Under the pieces are notes generated by a model. That model saw only the letters and a list, made by a program, of their open reading frames with translations. It ran no database searches and had not been told where the DNA came from. 64,000 bases of DNA from Actinobaculum massiliense. Lineage in GTDB: Bacteria > Actinomycetota > Actinomycetes > Actinomycetales > Actinomycetaceae. The stretch covers positions 939,896 to 1,003,895 of the forward strand of contig NZ_LN881717.1 of NCBI RefSeq assembly GCF_001457435.1. Direction: 5' to 3'. A program made the translations under genes and the position numbers. Positions 16,493 through 25,470 of the stretch are shown in pieces. Positions within the stretch are counted from its first letter, which is position 1. The number at the start of each line of letters is the position of its first letter.

Positions 16493-17623
16493 TTACTTGA
16501 TGGTGTCGATCGCGGCCTGGGCCTCCTTGCGGAGGGTGTCCGAAATCGGGGCGTTACCACCGTTAGCCTCAGCAGCATACTTCTGGCCCTCTTCCGAAAC
16601 CACGTAGGTGAAGAACTCCTTCACCAGGCTGGCGGTGTTGGCATCCTTGTACTGCTGGCAGGCTGCCAGGTAGGAGATCATAACCACGGGGTAGGCGTCC
16701 TTGATGGAGCCGTCGCGCACCAACTCAACCGTCAGGCGGGTGTCGGTGGCGTCCTCGGTGGCGGGCGAACCGTCAACGATGGCCGCGGCTGCCTCGGGGG
16801 TCGGGCCCACGAAGTCATCACCGACGGAGACCTTGGCGGCCTTCAGCGACTTGATCTGCGAGTAGTCGGCGTAGGTGATGGCGCCTTCCGTGGAGGAGGC
16901 GAGGGTGACGACGCCGGAGGTGCCCTGACCGGACTGGGTGCCCGTCACGGGCCAGGTGTCAGACGGCTCGTAGGTCCAGGCGCTCGGAGCGGCCTCGGCG
17001 AGGTACTGCTGGAAGTTCTCAGAGGTACCGGAATCGTCGGAGCGGTTCACCGGAATAATGTCCAGATCCGGAAGCTCAACGCCGGGGTTAGCCTCGGCGA
17101 TCTCGGCGTCGTTCCACTTGGTGATCTTCTGATCGAAGATCTTGGCAACCGTCTCAGACTTGAGGTTCAGTTCCTCAACACCCGGGAGATTGTAAGCAAT
17201 CGCGATCGGGGAGATGTAAACCGGGAGCTCGAGCATAACGTCCGAAGCGCACTGGTTGTTCTTGCCAACCTGGGCACGCTCTTCGGCCTTGAAGATCGAG
17301 TCAGAACCGGCGTAGGAAACATCGCCCGCGAGGAACTGCTCGCGGCCGGTGCCGGAACCGGTCGATTCGTAGTTGACCGTGACGCCGCTTTCCTTGGCCT
17401 GGAAGCCGTCGCGCCACGCCTGCTGAGCGTTGACCTGCGAGGAAGCGCCGGAACCGTTGATCGTGCCCGAAACACCGGATCCGGAATTGCTGGCAGCGGC
17501 AGAGGTTGCTTCGGTCGCGGCCTGGTTGGTCGCCTTACTACCGTCTGCGTTACCACCGCAGGCGGAAAGAGTCAGAGCGACAGCGGTTGCGGCGGCAAGT
17601 GCCGAAAACTTCTTCATCTTCAC
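16493..17623 (-). CDS. pstS: Phosphate ABC transporter substrate-binding lipoprotein PstS
   Basis: A 376-residue lipoprotein: signal peptide with lipobox LSAC (cleavage before the Cys near residue 22), an Ala/Ser/Thr linker, then the phosphate-binding fold. Ligand-loop motifs are INGSGASSQVNAQQAW, YESTGSGTGREQFLAG and VNRSDDSGTSENFQQYL. GTG at 17623 is 8 bases after AAGG and is preferred over ATG two codons later. A PHO-box-like direct repeat lies about 90 bases upstream, fitting phosphate-starvation control. Confidence 0.96.
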   Translation of the reverse strand: MKMKKFSALAAATAVALTLSACGGNADGSKATNQAATEATSAAASNSGSGVSGTINGSGASSQVNAQQAWRDGFQAKESGVTVNYESTGSGTGREQFLAGDVSYAGSDSIFKAEERAQVGKNNQCASDVMLELPVYISPIAIAYNLPGVEELNLKSETVAKIFDQKITKWNDAEIAEANPGVELPDLDIIPVNRSDDSGTSENFQQYLAEAAPSAWTYEPSDTWPVTGTQSGQGTSGVVTLASSTEGAITYADYSQIKSLKAAKVSVGDDFVGPTPEAAAAIVDGSPATEDATDTRLTVELVRDGSIKDAYPVVMISYLAACQQYKDANTASLVKEFFTYVVSEEGQKYAAEANGGNAPISDTLRKEAQAAIDTIK

Positions 17624-17712
17624 AGTTGTGTCCTTGCGTGTCAGGGAGCGCCCGTTTATGCGCTCGCTGAATGCAACCGTAAAAAGCGCGGGTTACGATC
17701 CGAGACATTTAA

Positions 17713-17730
17713 AGTAAACAGTTGGTTAAC
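17713..17730 (-). promoter_or_regulatory. PHO-box-like direct repeat upstream of pstS
   Basis: On the minus strand two 7-mers, GTTAACC and GTTTACT, are separated by 4 bases (11-base period). This is the layout of actinobacterial PhoP operators (GTTCACC-N4-GTTCACC). It is 90 bases upstream of the pstS start codon. Confidence 0.5.
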
Positions 17731-17860
17731 GACGCTGTTCCCTCTGTCACATCGGCTAAATTCCGCCAATTTCTCTCCAATTTGCCCCACCGGCTCGGCG
17801 CGGTCAACGCATTCGCCCGGCCCCGCGCAAACAGCTGCTTCGCGCGCGCTTCACGCCCAC

Positions 17861-18922
17861 TTAATCGGGTGAGACCGGCCGATAGCGCTCGGCGGCCACC
17901 ACCGTCGAACCAATCAGATGCATCACCAGGATTTCGCCAGTCTTCAGGTACGGATCCTTGCGGGGAATTTTCTTCTGCACCGCGGAGTTCGAATGCTCCA
18001 GCACCGCGTCAAGCACGCCCGGCAAAGTGGGCCGATGTAGGGAAGCTGCGGTGGGCACCCCCGAGGTGCCAAGCAGCTTGTGGATCTTCCGCACCGCTTT
18101 TTTCGAGCTCTTCTTGTAGGAAGCCTCGGTAAGCTCCGGCGCCATTTGGATTTCCAGACCGGTGCGCTCCGCGTAGGGCGCCAGCGTATCTATACATCGT
18201 TTCCAGGGTGAGGAAACCAGTTCTTCCACCCCGTAATTTGCCAGGTCATAGGCGATTTCGGCGGCTCGTTCCGCCCCTTGCGGAGTGAGCGGGCGCGTCT
18301 CCTCCGGCCCCTTCCACACCGACCGCTTACGGGCCCGCGCGTGGCGCACCAAAAGCACCGCCCGGGTATAAAATTCCTCGTGTTTGTAGAGCTTGAGGGC
18401 CTTACCCACCAGTTTCGATTCGCCCTTCAGCGCCAGTTCCTCCTGCGCATCCTCGGCGGTAATCCACCGCGCCTGCACCGGGCTGGAGTTCTTCAAATAA
18501 CGCGGCCGATCGCGGCGTAGCGCAATGATGGGATGGTCCTCCCCCACCTCCTGCGCGAGCCAGTAGTAGGTGGAGGTTTTCCCCGGTTTTCCGGGTTTTT
18601 GCGAGCTTTCTTTCCGGGTATCTTCTTCCTCGCCCGACGCCGCCTGCGCGGCCTCGGTTTCTTCGCTGCCCTCAATGCGCTCGGCTATATCCGGCGCCAC
18701 GCTGGCCTTAATCGAGAACGAGCCGAGGGGGCGGCGTAGCGCGACGCCCACCCCGGCCAGTACCGCCGCGCTACGAACGGCGGCGTCGCGAAAACCCTCA
18801 TTGGGCTCCAGGCGAGCGGAAGGAAGCACCAGGCCGGCCTCGGTTTCTATCACCAAAAACTCAAGGTGCTTCTTACCGTGGCGCCACACCAGGCACCCCG
18901 CCGCGTCGCTACGCTTACCCAT
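17861..18922 (-). CDS. MutT1-like protein: degenerate Nudix plus histidine phosphatase domain
   Basis: The 353-residue layout is that of actinobacterial MutT1: an N-terminal Nudix fold (about 1-170) and a C-terminal histidine phosphatase domain (about 185-353). The phosphatase part keeps the RH signature as LLVRHARARKR (H194). The Nudix box does not: where GxxxxxE...REUxEExGU is expected the protein has LPSARLEPNE...RSAAVLAG, so the box glycine is A36 and all three metal-binding glutamates of REUxEE are replaced. An acidic Glu/Ser-rich insert (residues 84-110) interrupts the domain. It sits between ppk and pstS. Confidence 0.82.
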   Translation of the reverse strand: MGKRSDAAGCLVWRHGKKHLEFLVIETEAGLVLPSARLEPNEGFRDAAVRSAAVLAGVGVALRRPLGSFSIKASVAPDIAERIEGSEETEAAQAASGEEEDTRKESSQKPGKPGKTSTYYWLAQEVGEDHPIIALRRDRPRYLKNSSPVQARWITAEDAQEELALKGESKLVGKALKLYKHEEFYTRAVLLVRHARARKRSVWKGPEETRPLTPQGAERAAEIAYDLANYGVEELVSSPWKRCIDTLAPYAERTGLEIQMAPELTEASYKKSSKKAVRKIHKLLGTSGVPTAASLHRPTLPGVLDAVLEHSNSAVQKKIPRKDPYLKTGEILVMHLIGSTVVAAERYRPVSPD

Positions 18923-19034
18923 GCCAGTTCACCCCGCTGTGATCACTTCTTCGCTACTTTCCCCCATACGGAAGCGTTTTCATTTTTTGATAACGGAAGC
19001 GGGCTATCTTCCGGTTTTGGCTCGTCGAGCTCGG

Positions 19035-22000
19035 CTAATTCTTCGACCCGGAGACCTTCGAACGAGCCTGGCGCATGAGCAATTCCTGGATGTCCACTAG
19101 CGGGCGACCCTTGCGGGTTTGGTTCACGCGCACCCAGCCATCGGGGCGGAGGCGCCACGAGCTGGTGGAATCCGCGGTGGCAACGTCAATCAGCTCCACT
19201 AGCCGGTCAATATGATCCGGATCTTGCACCTTAATCAGCGCTTCAATTCGCCGATCCAAGTTGCGGTGCATAAGGTCCGCCGAGCCAATCCACACGTCGG
19301 TATCGCCGTCGTTGTGGAAGGCGTAGATACGCGAGTGCTCCAGGTAGCGGCCCAGAATCGAGCGCACCTTGATGTTCTCGGAAAGGCCCGGGATGCCGGC
19401 GCGCACCCCGCAAATCCCGCGCACCTGGATATCCACCGGCACGCTCGCTTGCGAGGCTCGGTACAGGGCGTCAATGGTGGTCTCATCGATAATCGAGTTG
19501 CACTTGATCTTGATCCAGGCAGGCTTGCCGGCGTTCTTATTGGCGATTTCGCGCTCAATGCGTTCAATCAGGCCGGAGCGAATGCCGGTGGGCGCCACCA
19601 GAAGGCGGTGGAAAGTGGCCGCCGGGGCGTAGCCGGAAAGCTGGTTGAACAACCGGGTAAGGTCCTGGCCCACATTGCGGTCGCAGGTGAACAGGCCAAT
19701 ATCCTCGTAACCGCGGGCCGTCTTCGGATTGTAATTACCCGTGCCCACGTGGCAGTAGCGGCGCAACCCGTCAGCTTCCTGGCGCACTACCAGGCACAGT
19801 TTGCAGTGAGTCTTGAGGCCCACCATGCCGTACACCACGTGTACGCCGGAGCGCTCCAGTTTGCGCGCCCAACCAATATTGCGCTCCTCATCGAAGCGCG
19901 CCTTGATCTCCACCACGGCCAACACCTGCTTGCCAGCGCGGGCGGCTTGGATCAGCGCGTCAATAATCGGCGAATCGCCGGAGGTTCGGTAGAGGGTCTG
20001 CTTGATTGCGAGCACCCGCGGATCGGCTGCGGCCTGGGAAATAAAGGCCTGCACCGAGGTAGAGAATGACTCGTAGGGATGCTGCACCAGTACTTCGCGC
20101 TCGCGTATCTTCTTGAACAGATCCGCCGAATGCGCCGACTCCGCATCGGTGAGGCCCGGGGGCGTAATCGGCACAAACTTCGGGTACTTCAGGGCCGGGC
20201 GATCCATGCCGTGGAACAGCTCCAGACTGGTCAAATCAAGCGGGGTGGGAAGCTTGTAAACGTCCCGCTCGGAGATGTCCATTTCCTTCATGAGGAACTT
20301 GAGGACGCCCGGATCCATGTTCTCGTCCACTTCCATCCGGACCACTGGCCCGAACCGCCGCCGAATCAGCTCCTTCTCCAGCGCGGTGAGCAGGTTTTCG
20401 GCGTCGTCCTCCTCCACCTCGAGGTCCTCGTTACGAGTTACCCGGAAGGTCGAGTAGTCAATAATCTCCATGCCCGGGAAGAGCTCGGCCAGGTGTTCCC
20501 CAATGAGGTCCTCCAGCGGCAGGAACCGGGTGGGCCCGTTCTTCTCCGCCGGCACGGTTTCAGGCTGATAGGCGTGGCCGTCCTCGTCCAACGCGATGAA
20601 GCGCGGCAGGATATCCGGCACCTTCACGCGCGCGAACATCGTGGTGCCCGCAGAATTCTTCACCCGCACCGCGAGGTTGAGCGACAGGCCCGAAATATAC
20701 GGGAAGGGGTGAGAGGGGTCGACGGCGAGGGGCGTGAGCACGGGGAAGATATTCGAGCGGAAGAACTTCGAGAAGAGCTTGCGTTCGGATTTCGAGAAGC
20801 CGTCCCAGTGCTCGATTTCGATGCCCTGCTCAGCCATTTTCGGGGCGACGTCGTCGAGGAAAACGCGCGCTTGGCGTGCCGTCAGATCGTGGGTGCGAGC
20901 CGCGATTCCGGCCATGACCTGGCGCGGCGTAAGGCCGGAGGCGGCGGTGACGGCAATGCCGGAGCGAATGCGGCGCTTCAGGCCCGCCACGCGCACCATA
21001 AAGAATTCGTCCAAATTCGAAGTGAAAATCGAGAGGAACCAGGCGCGCTCCAGGAGCGGAAGCGATTGGTCTTCGGCTTGCTCCAGCACACGCTCATTGA
21101 AGGCGAGCCAGGAGAGCTCGCGATCGGCCAAGCGTCCTTCCGGAAGGCGTGATTCCTCCGGGGCCTTAGCGGAGCGCTTGGCTTCCGCCCGGGCCTCCTT
21201 TGCCATTTCCGTCAGCGATTTGGTGGAAACCGGCGAGCCGAGACGGGCCGCAACCGAGAAGCTTTCGGCCACCGGCTCGTCCTCTTCTTCGGCGGCCTTC
21301 GCCCGCCGTGCCGATTCAGCGAGCGGAGCGACGACGTCGTAAAGCACGTGGCGCTGCGCCTCGGTGTACCCCGCGTTTTGGTACACCTTCACCGCGGCCT
21401 CGTTTTCTGCGTCCACGTAAAGGGTCGATTTCTTGAATCCCTGCTTTTCGGCAGTCGCGAGCGCGCGGGCAGTAAGCGCGGTGCCCAGGCCCTTGCCGCG
21501 GAATTCGGGGGCGACGCCGAGCACGTACAGCTCTAGCGCCTCGCCGGCCGGCTTGAGCCAGACGAAACCGACGAGGTTGCCTTCGGACTTCGCCACCAGG
21601 AGTAGCTCCGGGGAGAACCAATCTTCTTGCATCCGTGCATCGAAATCTTCGCGCGTTAGTGCGCCCTGCTCCGGGTGGCTCGCGAACGCTTGCGCGTTGA
21701 GATCCACCAGAGAAGCGAAATCGGTAGCCGAATTAAACGGCGAGACGACGACGCCCGGAACTTGCTCCGGTTCTGGCAACTGCGATGCCCCGGACTCTTC
21801 GCCTTGGCTAGGTTCGGCTCCTTCGCCGTCACCGGGTAGGGCGCGCTCGAGCACCAGGAGTGTGCGTCCGGCGTCGAGCCCTTCCTTTTCCGCGATATGC
21901 TCCGCCACCGGCAGGTTACCGTGCGCCCAGAACGCCGTTTCCCCCGCGTCTTTGGCCGCGCGCACCAGCTCGGTTCCCAGGCCCAGCCCGCGCGCGTCCG

Positions 22001-22220
22001 GCAACACCGCCAGCTCCACGGTCCCGTTGCGGCCGCGGTGGGCGATTCCGGCCACCGGCTCGCCAATCGTCCACACCATTGAGGAGGCCGCCTGGGACTC
22101 CACATCCAAAAGCGTTTGCTCGTTGAACGGTGCCACGCCGTCCGCATCCTCGGCTTCTTTCGCTATATGCCTGAGGATCTGGGCCGTATCCTGCGTTACT
22201 CGCCCGGATGCTATCTCCAT
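19035..22220 (-). CDS. mshD-ppk1: Fused mycothiol synthase (MshD) and polyphosphate kinase (Ppk1)
   Basis: One unbroken 1061-residue frame. Residues 1-125 and 160-300 are two GNAT domains in the order of mycothiol synthase, which acetylates Cys-GlcN-Ins; the active C-terminal one has [31 protein letters not shown] and [19 protein letters not shown]. An acidic, charged linker (300-360) follows. Residues 361-1061 are a complete Ppk1, beginning [16 protein letters not shown], with the two active-site histidines H805 (KTHCKL) and H824 (CHVGTGNYN), 19 apart as in E. coli. Separate mshD and ppk genes are usual. Downstream are the MutT1-like and pst genes. Confidence 0.93.
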   Translation of the reverse strand: MEIASGRVTQDTAQILRHIAKEAEDADGVAPFNEQTLLDVESQAASSMVWTIGEPVAGIAHRGRNGTVELAVLPDARGLGLGTELVRAAKDAGETAFWAHGNLPVAEHIAEKEGLDAGRTLLVLERALPGDGEGAEPSQGEESGASQLPEPEQVPGVVVSPFNSATDFASLVDLNAQAFASHPEQGALTREDFDARMQEDWFSPELLLVAKSEGNLVGFVWLKPAGEALELYVLGVAPEFRGKGLGTALTARALATAEKQGFKKSTLYVDAENEAAVKVYQNAGYTEAQRHVLYDVVAPLAESARRAKAAEEEDEPVAESFSVAARLGSPVSTKSLTEMAKEARAEAKRSAKAPEESRLPEGRLADRELSWLAFNERVLEQAEDQSLPLLERAWFLSIFTSNLDEFFMVRVAGLKRRIRSGIAVTAASGLTPRQVMAGIAARTHDLTARQARVFLDDVAPKMAEQGIEIEHWDGFSKSERKLFSKFFRSNIFPVLTPLAVDPSHPFPYISGLSLNLAVRVKNSAGTTMFARVKVPDILPRFIALDEDGHAYQPETVPAEKNGPTRFLPLEDLIGEHLAELFPGMEIIDYSTFRVTRNEDLEVEEDDAENLLTALEKELIRRRFGPVVRMEVDENMDPGVLKFLMKEMDISERDVYKLPTPLDLTSLELFHGMDRPALKYPKFVPITPPGLTDAESAHSADLFKKIREREVLVQHPYESFSTSVQAFISQAAADPRVLAIKQTLYRTSGDSPIIDALIQAARAGKQVLAVVEIKARFDEERNIGWARKLERSGVHVVYGMVGLKTHCKLCLVVRQEADGLRRYCHVGTGNYNPKTARGYEDIGLFTCDRNVGQDLTRLFNQLSGYAPAATFHRLLVAPTGIRSGLIERIEREIANKNAGKPAWIKIKCNSIIDETTIDALYRASQASVPVDIQVRGICGVRAGIPGLSENIKVRSILGRYLEHSRIYAFHNDGDTDVWIGSADLMHRNLDRRIEALIKVQDPDHIDRLVELIDVATADSTSSWRLRPDGWVRVNQTRKGRPLVDIQELLMRQARSKVSGSKN

Positions 22221-22342
22221 ATCGCTTACCCCTTCGGTGCGGTCGTGATCTTCCTACAGTCTAACTTTTGGGAGGTATTAAATTTTTGCCGGTTTCCCGG
22301 GGTGGAGTGCGTTTTATTCCAACAACTCGCTCTGCCCGGGTT

Positions 22343-22963
22343 TTACTCCAGCAATCCGCGCTCCGCCTGCGCGCCGGCAATGCGGAACTCCTCGCTGGTT
22401 TCAATCAGAGCCCGATCCCGGCGGGTCACATCAGTAGCGAGCGGATGGCCATCCGCATCAATCCACTCCGGATCGATTTCACCAATCATGTCGGTAATCC
22501 GTGCCGATTGCGCCAGGAGCTGGGCAAAGTCGGCGTCGTACCCACCGGAGAACACCGCATTCCAGCCCTCTTCAACCTCTTGCGGCGAAGGGGTCATGGA
22601 AATCTTCTGTTCGCCGTCGGCTCCCTGCGCGCGCAGCGCCTCGATAGCGGCGCTCCAACGGCGCTTCACCTCATCCGGGTAGCGGCGAATCCACTCGCGG
22701 AGCAGATAGCCGCGCCAGAGCGCGCCCGGCAGCGAATCCTCGGGGGAGCGAATCCAGGACTCGGCGACGACGTCTACACCCTCCTCGCGGATAAGCTCGA
22801 GCACCCGCTCGCGCACTTCGCGGTCGGCGTCCGTGGTTTCAAAGGGCAGAAGGGCCTGCGCAGACGTGTGCGCGAGCTCGGAGTTGTAGGCGACGTCCCC
22901 CTCGCCCTGAATCGACTCGAGCTGATCCGGCTTGATCTGGGCCGGCCTGCGGAACTTCGCCAT
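22343..22963 (-). CDS. Conserved-looking protein of unknown function
   Basis: A 206-residue, acidic, soluble and mostly helical protein (VRERVLELIREEGVDVVAESWIRSPEDSLPGALWRGYLLREWIRR). I do not recognise a catalytic motif. It lies 122 bases upstream of the mshD-ppk1 gene on the same strand, and could share its transcript. Codon use is like its neighbours. Confidence 0.7.
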   Translation of the reverse strand: MAKFRRPAQIKPDQLESIQGEGDVAYNSELAHTSAQALLPFETTDADREVRERVLELIREEGVDVVAESWIRSPEDSLPGALWRGYLLREWIRRYPDEVKRRWSAAIEALRAQGADGEQKISMTPSPQEVEEGWNAVFSGGYDADFAQLLAQSARITDMIGEIDPEWIDADGHPLATDVTRRDRALIETSEEFRIAGAQAERGLLE

Positions 22964-23334
22964 GATGCCTCCTCACTCGCGGCGCCCGCCATTCTTGGGC
23001 GGGAGCCATTTTTATGCGCGTCCTCGACTCGATCTCCGGGCCGGCGCCGCGGCGCTACTCCCGGCGATTTTGTCGCTTATGCCACTCCCTATTCTCGCTC
23101 ATTTCACGCGGTCACGTATCAAAAGTTTGCTCTGAACAAGCTCGCTTACGGAAAACACCTCCGCCTTGCAGTGGCGATTCACGCGGCTCGCCCATGAGCG
23201 AGGGCGCTACCCGCAAACGCACAGATGCACCGCTCGCGACACAACACGAGCGCGGCTCGCGTGCACGTAAAATGAGACCGGTTCAACCCTTCACATTTTT
23301 CACAGTCGGGTGAACAGAAGCTAAACTGTCCGGT

Positions 23335-23410
23335 GGGCCTCTAGCTCCAATGGTAGAGCACTGGACTTTTAATCCATGGGTTGTGGGTTCGAATCCCACG
23401 GGGCCTACCA
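23335..23410 (+). tRNA. tRNA-Lys (anticodon TTT)
   Basis: A full cloverleaf of 76 bases with the CCA end encoded. Acceptor 23335-23341 pairs with the segment before ACCA, the anticodon loop is CTTTTAA, and the T-arm is GTGGG-TTCGAAT-CCCAC. Confidence 0.96.
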
Positions 23411-23760
23411 GGCTTTCGCCCGGAAACACAACGAAAAGTGCTTCCGGGCGAAAACATTTAAGGCCGGCGTGGAACGTATGTGGAGCAAGACACCAGGACT
23501 CCGGAAACCGCGGAAAAACGCCTTTAAACGGCGGAAATCAGCCTCTTTCCGAGGGGACAAAAAGGGGACAACAATGAGGCAGTCAAACCCGCGAGCGCTT
23601 CGCCGCATGACATTTGCATGCCATATACATGGCATTGAAAAGTGCTGACTGCCTAGGCAGTGCTTAGGTTGTACCTAGAGATTCGCTCTCGACCTCCTCG
23701 TTGCCCCAGCCTTGCCCAACGAAACCATTTTGTGGCAACGTGGCTTAGCTTCCAGCGTTT
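23411..23760. other. 350-base gene-free stretch after tRNA-Lys
   Basis: No credible gene. It holds a 12-bp hairpin just after the tRNA (23414-23425 with 23442-23453), a repeated GGGGACAAAAAGGGGACA stretch near 23555, a near-perfect 18-base palindrome at 23618-23635 and a perfect 14-base palindrome at 23648-23661. The position directly 3' of a tRNA gene is one that integrating elements often use, but no integrase or duplicated tRNA end is visible. Confidence 0.5.
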
Positions 23761-24111
23761 CTAGCCGCGCCGCTCGCCATCCTTTGGTTGTTTCCCACGG
23801 TCCGCCAGCTGCAGACCCACCACGGCGAGGATAATTCCGGCGAGGAACACGGCTTTGGCCGGGTTAAGAGTTTCGGACTGGGTGATCACCGCGTAGGTGA
23901 CCGTCAGCGCCGCGCCAACGCCGGTCCACACCGCGTAGGCGGTGCCGAGCGGAATTTCTTGAATCGCGTGGGACAGCCCCCAGACCGATCCGACCATGGC
24001 AATCACAAACACTAAGGTCGGCGCCAACTCCGAAAACCCATTGGACTGGCCCAAGGCGGTAGCCCAGACCGCTTCCAGAACCGCCGAGGCTAATAAAACC
24101 ACCCAGGGCAT
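23761..24111 (-). CDS. SMR-family transporter, second subunit of a pair (Gdx-like)
   Basis: A 116-residue four-helix small multidrug resistance protein. The membrane glutamate is kept (VLEAVWATALG, E13) and helix 3/4 reads GTAYAVWTGVGAA, the motif seen in SugE/Gdx guanidinium exporters. It starts directly after the stop of its partner, and has an extra basic tail (ADRGKQPKDGERRG). Paired SMR genes usually make an obligate heterodimer. The riboswitch upstream of the pair points to guanidinium as substrate. Confidence 0.88.
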   Translation of the reverse strand: MPWVVLLASAVLEAVWATALGQSNGFSELAPTLVFVIAMVGSVWGLSHAIQEIPLGTAYAVWTGVGAALTVTYAVITQSETLNPAKAVFLAGIILAVVGLQLADRGKQPKDGERRG

Positions 24112-24426
24112 TTAGCTCACCGCCTTCAGGCCCACCACGCACCCAATGAGGAGCGCGAGGAGCGCGGCTTTCACCCAACTGGCACGCTCCAGGCCGGTGA
24201 CCCAGCTGTAGACCACGGTGCAGGTGGCGCCTATTCCAACCCAGACGGCATACGCGGTGCCGGTGGGGATGGTTTGCATTGCATAGCCCAGCCCGAGCAC
24301 GGAAATGATTGAGGCAACGACGAAAACGATCACCGGCAAAGCGCGCCGGAAATGCTTGGAGCGCTCTAGCGCCGCCGCCCACACCGTCTCGAGCATCCCA
24401 GAAAGAATCAGGACGATCCAGTTCAT
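24112..24426 (-). CDS. SMR-family transporter, first subunit of a pair (Gdx-like)
   Basis: A 104-residue four-helix SMR protein with the essential glutamate in MLETVWAAALE (E13) and the SugE/Gdx-type segment GTAYAVWVGIGA. It resembles E. coli SugE end to end (start MNWIVLILSG, end VVGLKAVS). A GGAAAG ribosome binding site precedes the ATG, and a guanidine-III-like riboswitch ends 31 bases upstream. With its partner it likely exports guanidinium; general multidrug export is the alternative. Confidence 0.9.
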   Translation of the reverse strand: MNWIVLILSGMLETVWAAALERSKHFRRALPVIVFVVASIISVLGLGYAMQTIPTGTAYAVWVGIGATCTVVYSWVTGLERASWVKAALLALLIGCVVGLKAVS

Positions 24427-24456
24427 TACTTTCCAATTTCGCGCAGAAATTGCTCC

Positions 24457-24498
24457 GAGTCAGTCTTTTCGCTGTGCGGGTACTGCTCCCTCGTCCGC
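24457..24498 (-). promoter_or_regulatory. Guanidine-III (ykkC-III) riboswitch-like aptamer
   Basis: The minus-strand RNA carries the conserved blocks of the ykkC-III class in order: GGACGAGG, GUACCCG, CA, and AAAAGAC. P1 pairs GCGG (24498-24495) with CCGC (24479-24476); P2 pairs GAGCAGU (24488-24482) with ACUGACUC (24464-24457), one A bulged. Both helices differ in sequence from the actinobacterial reference but keep pairing. It lies 31 bases before an SMR gene pair, the known gene context. Control is probably at translation initiation. Confidence 0.8.
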
Positions 24499-24611
24499 GA
24501 GGCCGGAAACGCCTCTGGGCGAAACCCTAACATTTTCGCCCGCCGGCGATCTCGCCTGCGGCGCATACCACCAGCGGAAGAATCGCCAGTTATGCGGGTA
24601 CGCTAAGCGGC

Positions 24612-25343
24612 ATGAGCAATCCTCGCATTGAAATTCGTGATCTCGCGCAGGGCAGCACGCCGCTCCCCGCCATCACAATTAGCAACGACCTCCACCTCGT
24701 CGCTGGTTTTGAGGAAATCGGAACCGACCTCGGCCAGCGCCTTCTCCTCGCGCCGGTGAACACCGCCGAGCTTTCGAGCGACCTGCCGGTCGCGTTCCTG
24801 GAGACTTCTCTCGGTTTCTTCGACGACGCCGAAGCGGACGCCCCCGAATCGGGCCAGCAGATTTCTTTGGCCTTCCTCGCAGACGCCATTTTTGCCCTGG
24901 GAAGCGCACGTTTCCGCGCGGATAAATTCGACGGCACGGTACTGCAGGCCGTTCCGGTGCGGCCCGGTTTGATCGAAGCGCGATCGATCCCGCGAGTCAT
25001 CCCCGCCGAACTGGCGGATCGCGAGGACTCCGGCGCGCAATTCCCCCGCGTACCCGATGGGCTACCCGATGCCTGGCATACCCCGGTAGGCCGTTTCACG
25101 GAGGAATACGAGACCCGCGCGCAGGCAGTGGTGCGCGAGCTTGAAAAACGCAATCTGCAGCCGGAATTCTGGTGGGCAGGTAGCGAGGACGGCGAGGTCA
25201 TTGCGGCCGCGCTCAGCCCCTCGCAAAATCTCCTCATTGATATTGAGGAGCCGTCCACCCAAGACGATCTGGACGCCGCAATCCGCGACGGCAAACTCGG
25301 CGACTGGATTGACGACGAGATCCGCCACCTCACCGAAGATTAG
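24612..25343 (+). CDS. Acidic soluble protein of unknown function
   Basis: A 243-residue strongly acidic protein without signal peptide or membrane segments. I recognise no family. It has a C-terminal part with mixed alpha/beta character (AVVRELEKRNLQPEFWWAGSEDGEVIAAALSPSQNLLIDIEEP). The ATG at 24612 follows GCGG at a usable distance. It is divergent from the SMR pair and stands alone on the plus strand before the small membrane protein gene. Confidence 0.7.
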   Translation: MSNPRIEIRDLAQGSTPLPAITISNDLHLVAGFEEIGTDLGQRLLLAPVNTAELSSDLPVAFLETSLGFFDDAEADAPESGQQISLAFLADAIFALGSARFRADKFDGTVLQAVPVRPGLIEARSIPRVIPAELADREDSGAQFPRVPDGLPDAWHTPVGRFTEEYETRAQAVVRELEKRNLQPEFWWAGSEDGEVIAAALSPSQNLLIDIEEPSTQDDLDAAIRDGKLGDWIDDEIRHLTED

Positions 25344-25470
25344 TTAACCGCTTCCCAACCTGGCATTTTTTGCCTAGCCTCCAACTGAGGGCACAACCGT
25401 GCATTGCAGTTGGTAGCTGCGTATTGGCAGCCTCACAGTGGGGCACAACCGGCCAAGGAGAGAAGGAGCC

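Noticed and set aside
20079-21152. Plus-strand frame of 357 codons opposite ppk
   Set aside because: Antisense shadow of the Ppk1 domain; Arg/His/Glu-rich composition typical of high-GC antisense frames.
23376-23648. 90-codon frame starting inside tRNA-Lys
   Set aside because: Begins in the tRNA, has no ribosome binding site at a credible start and no recognisable product.
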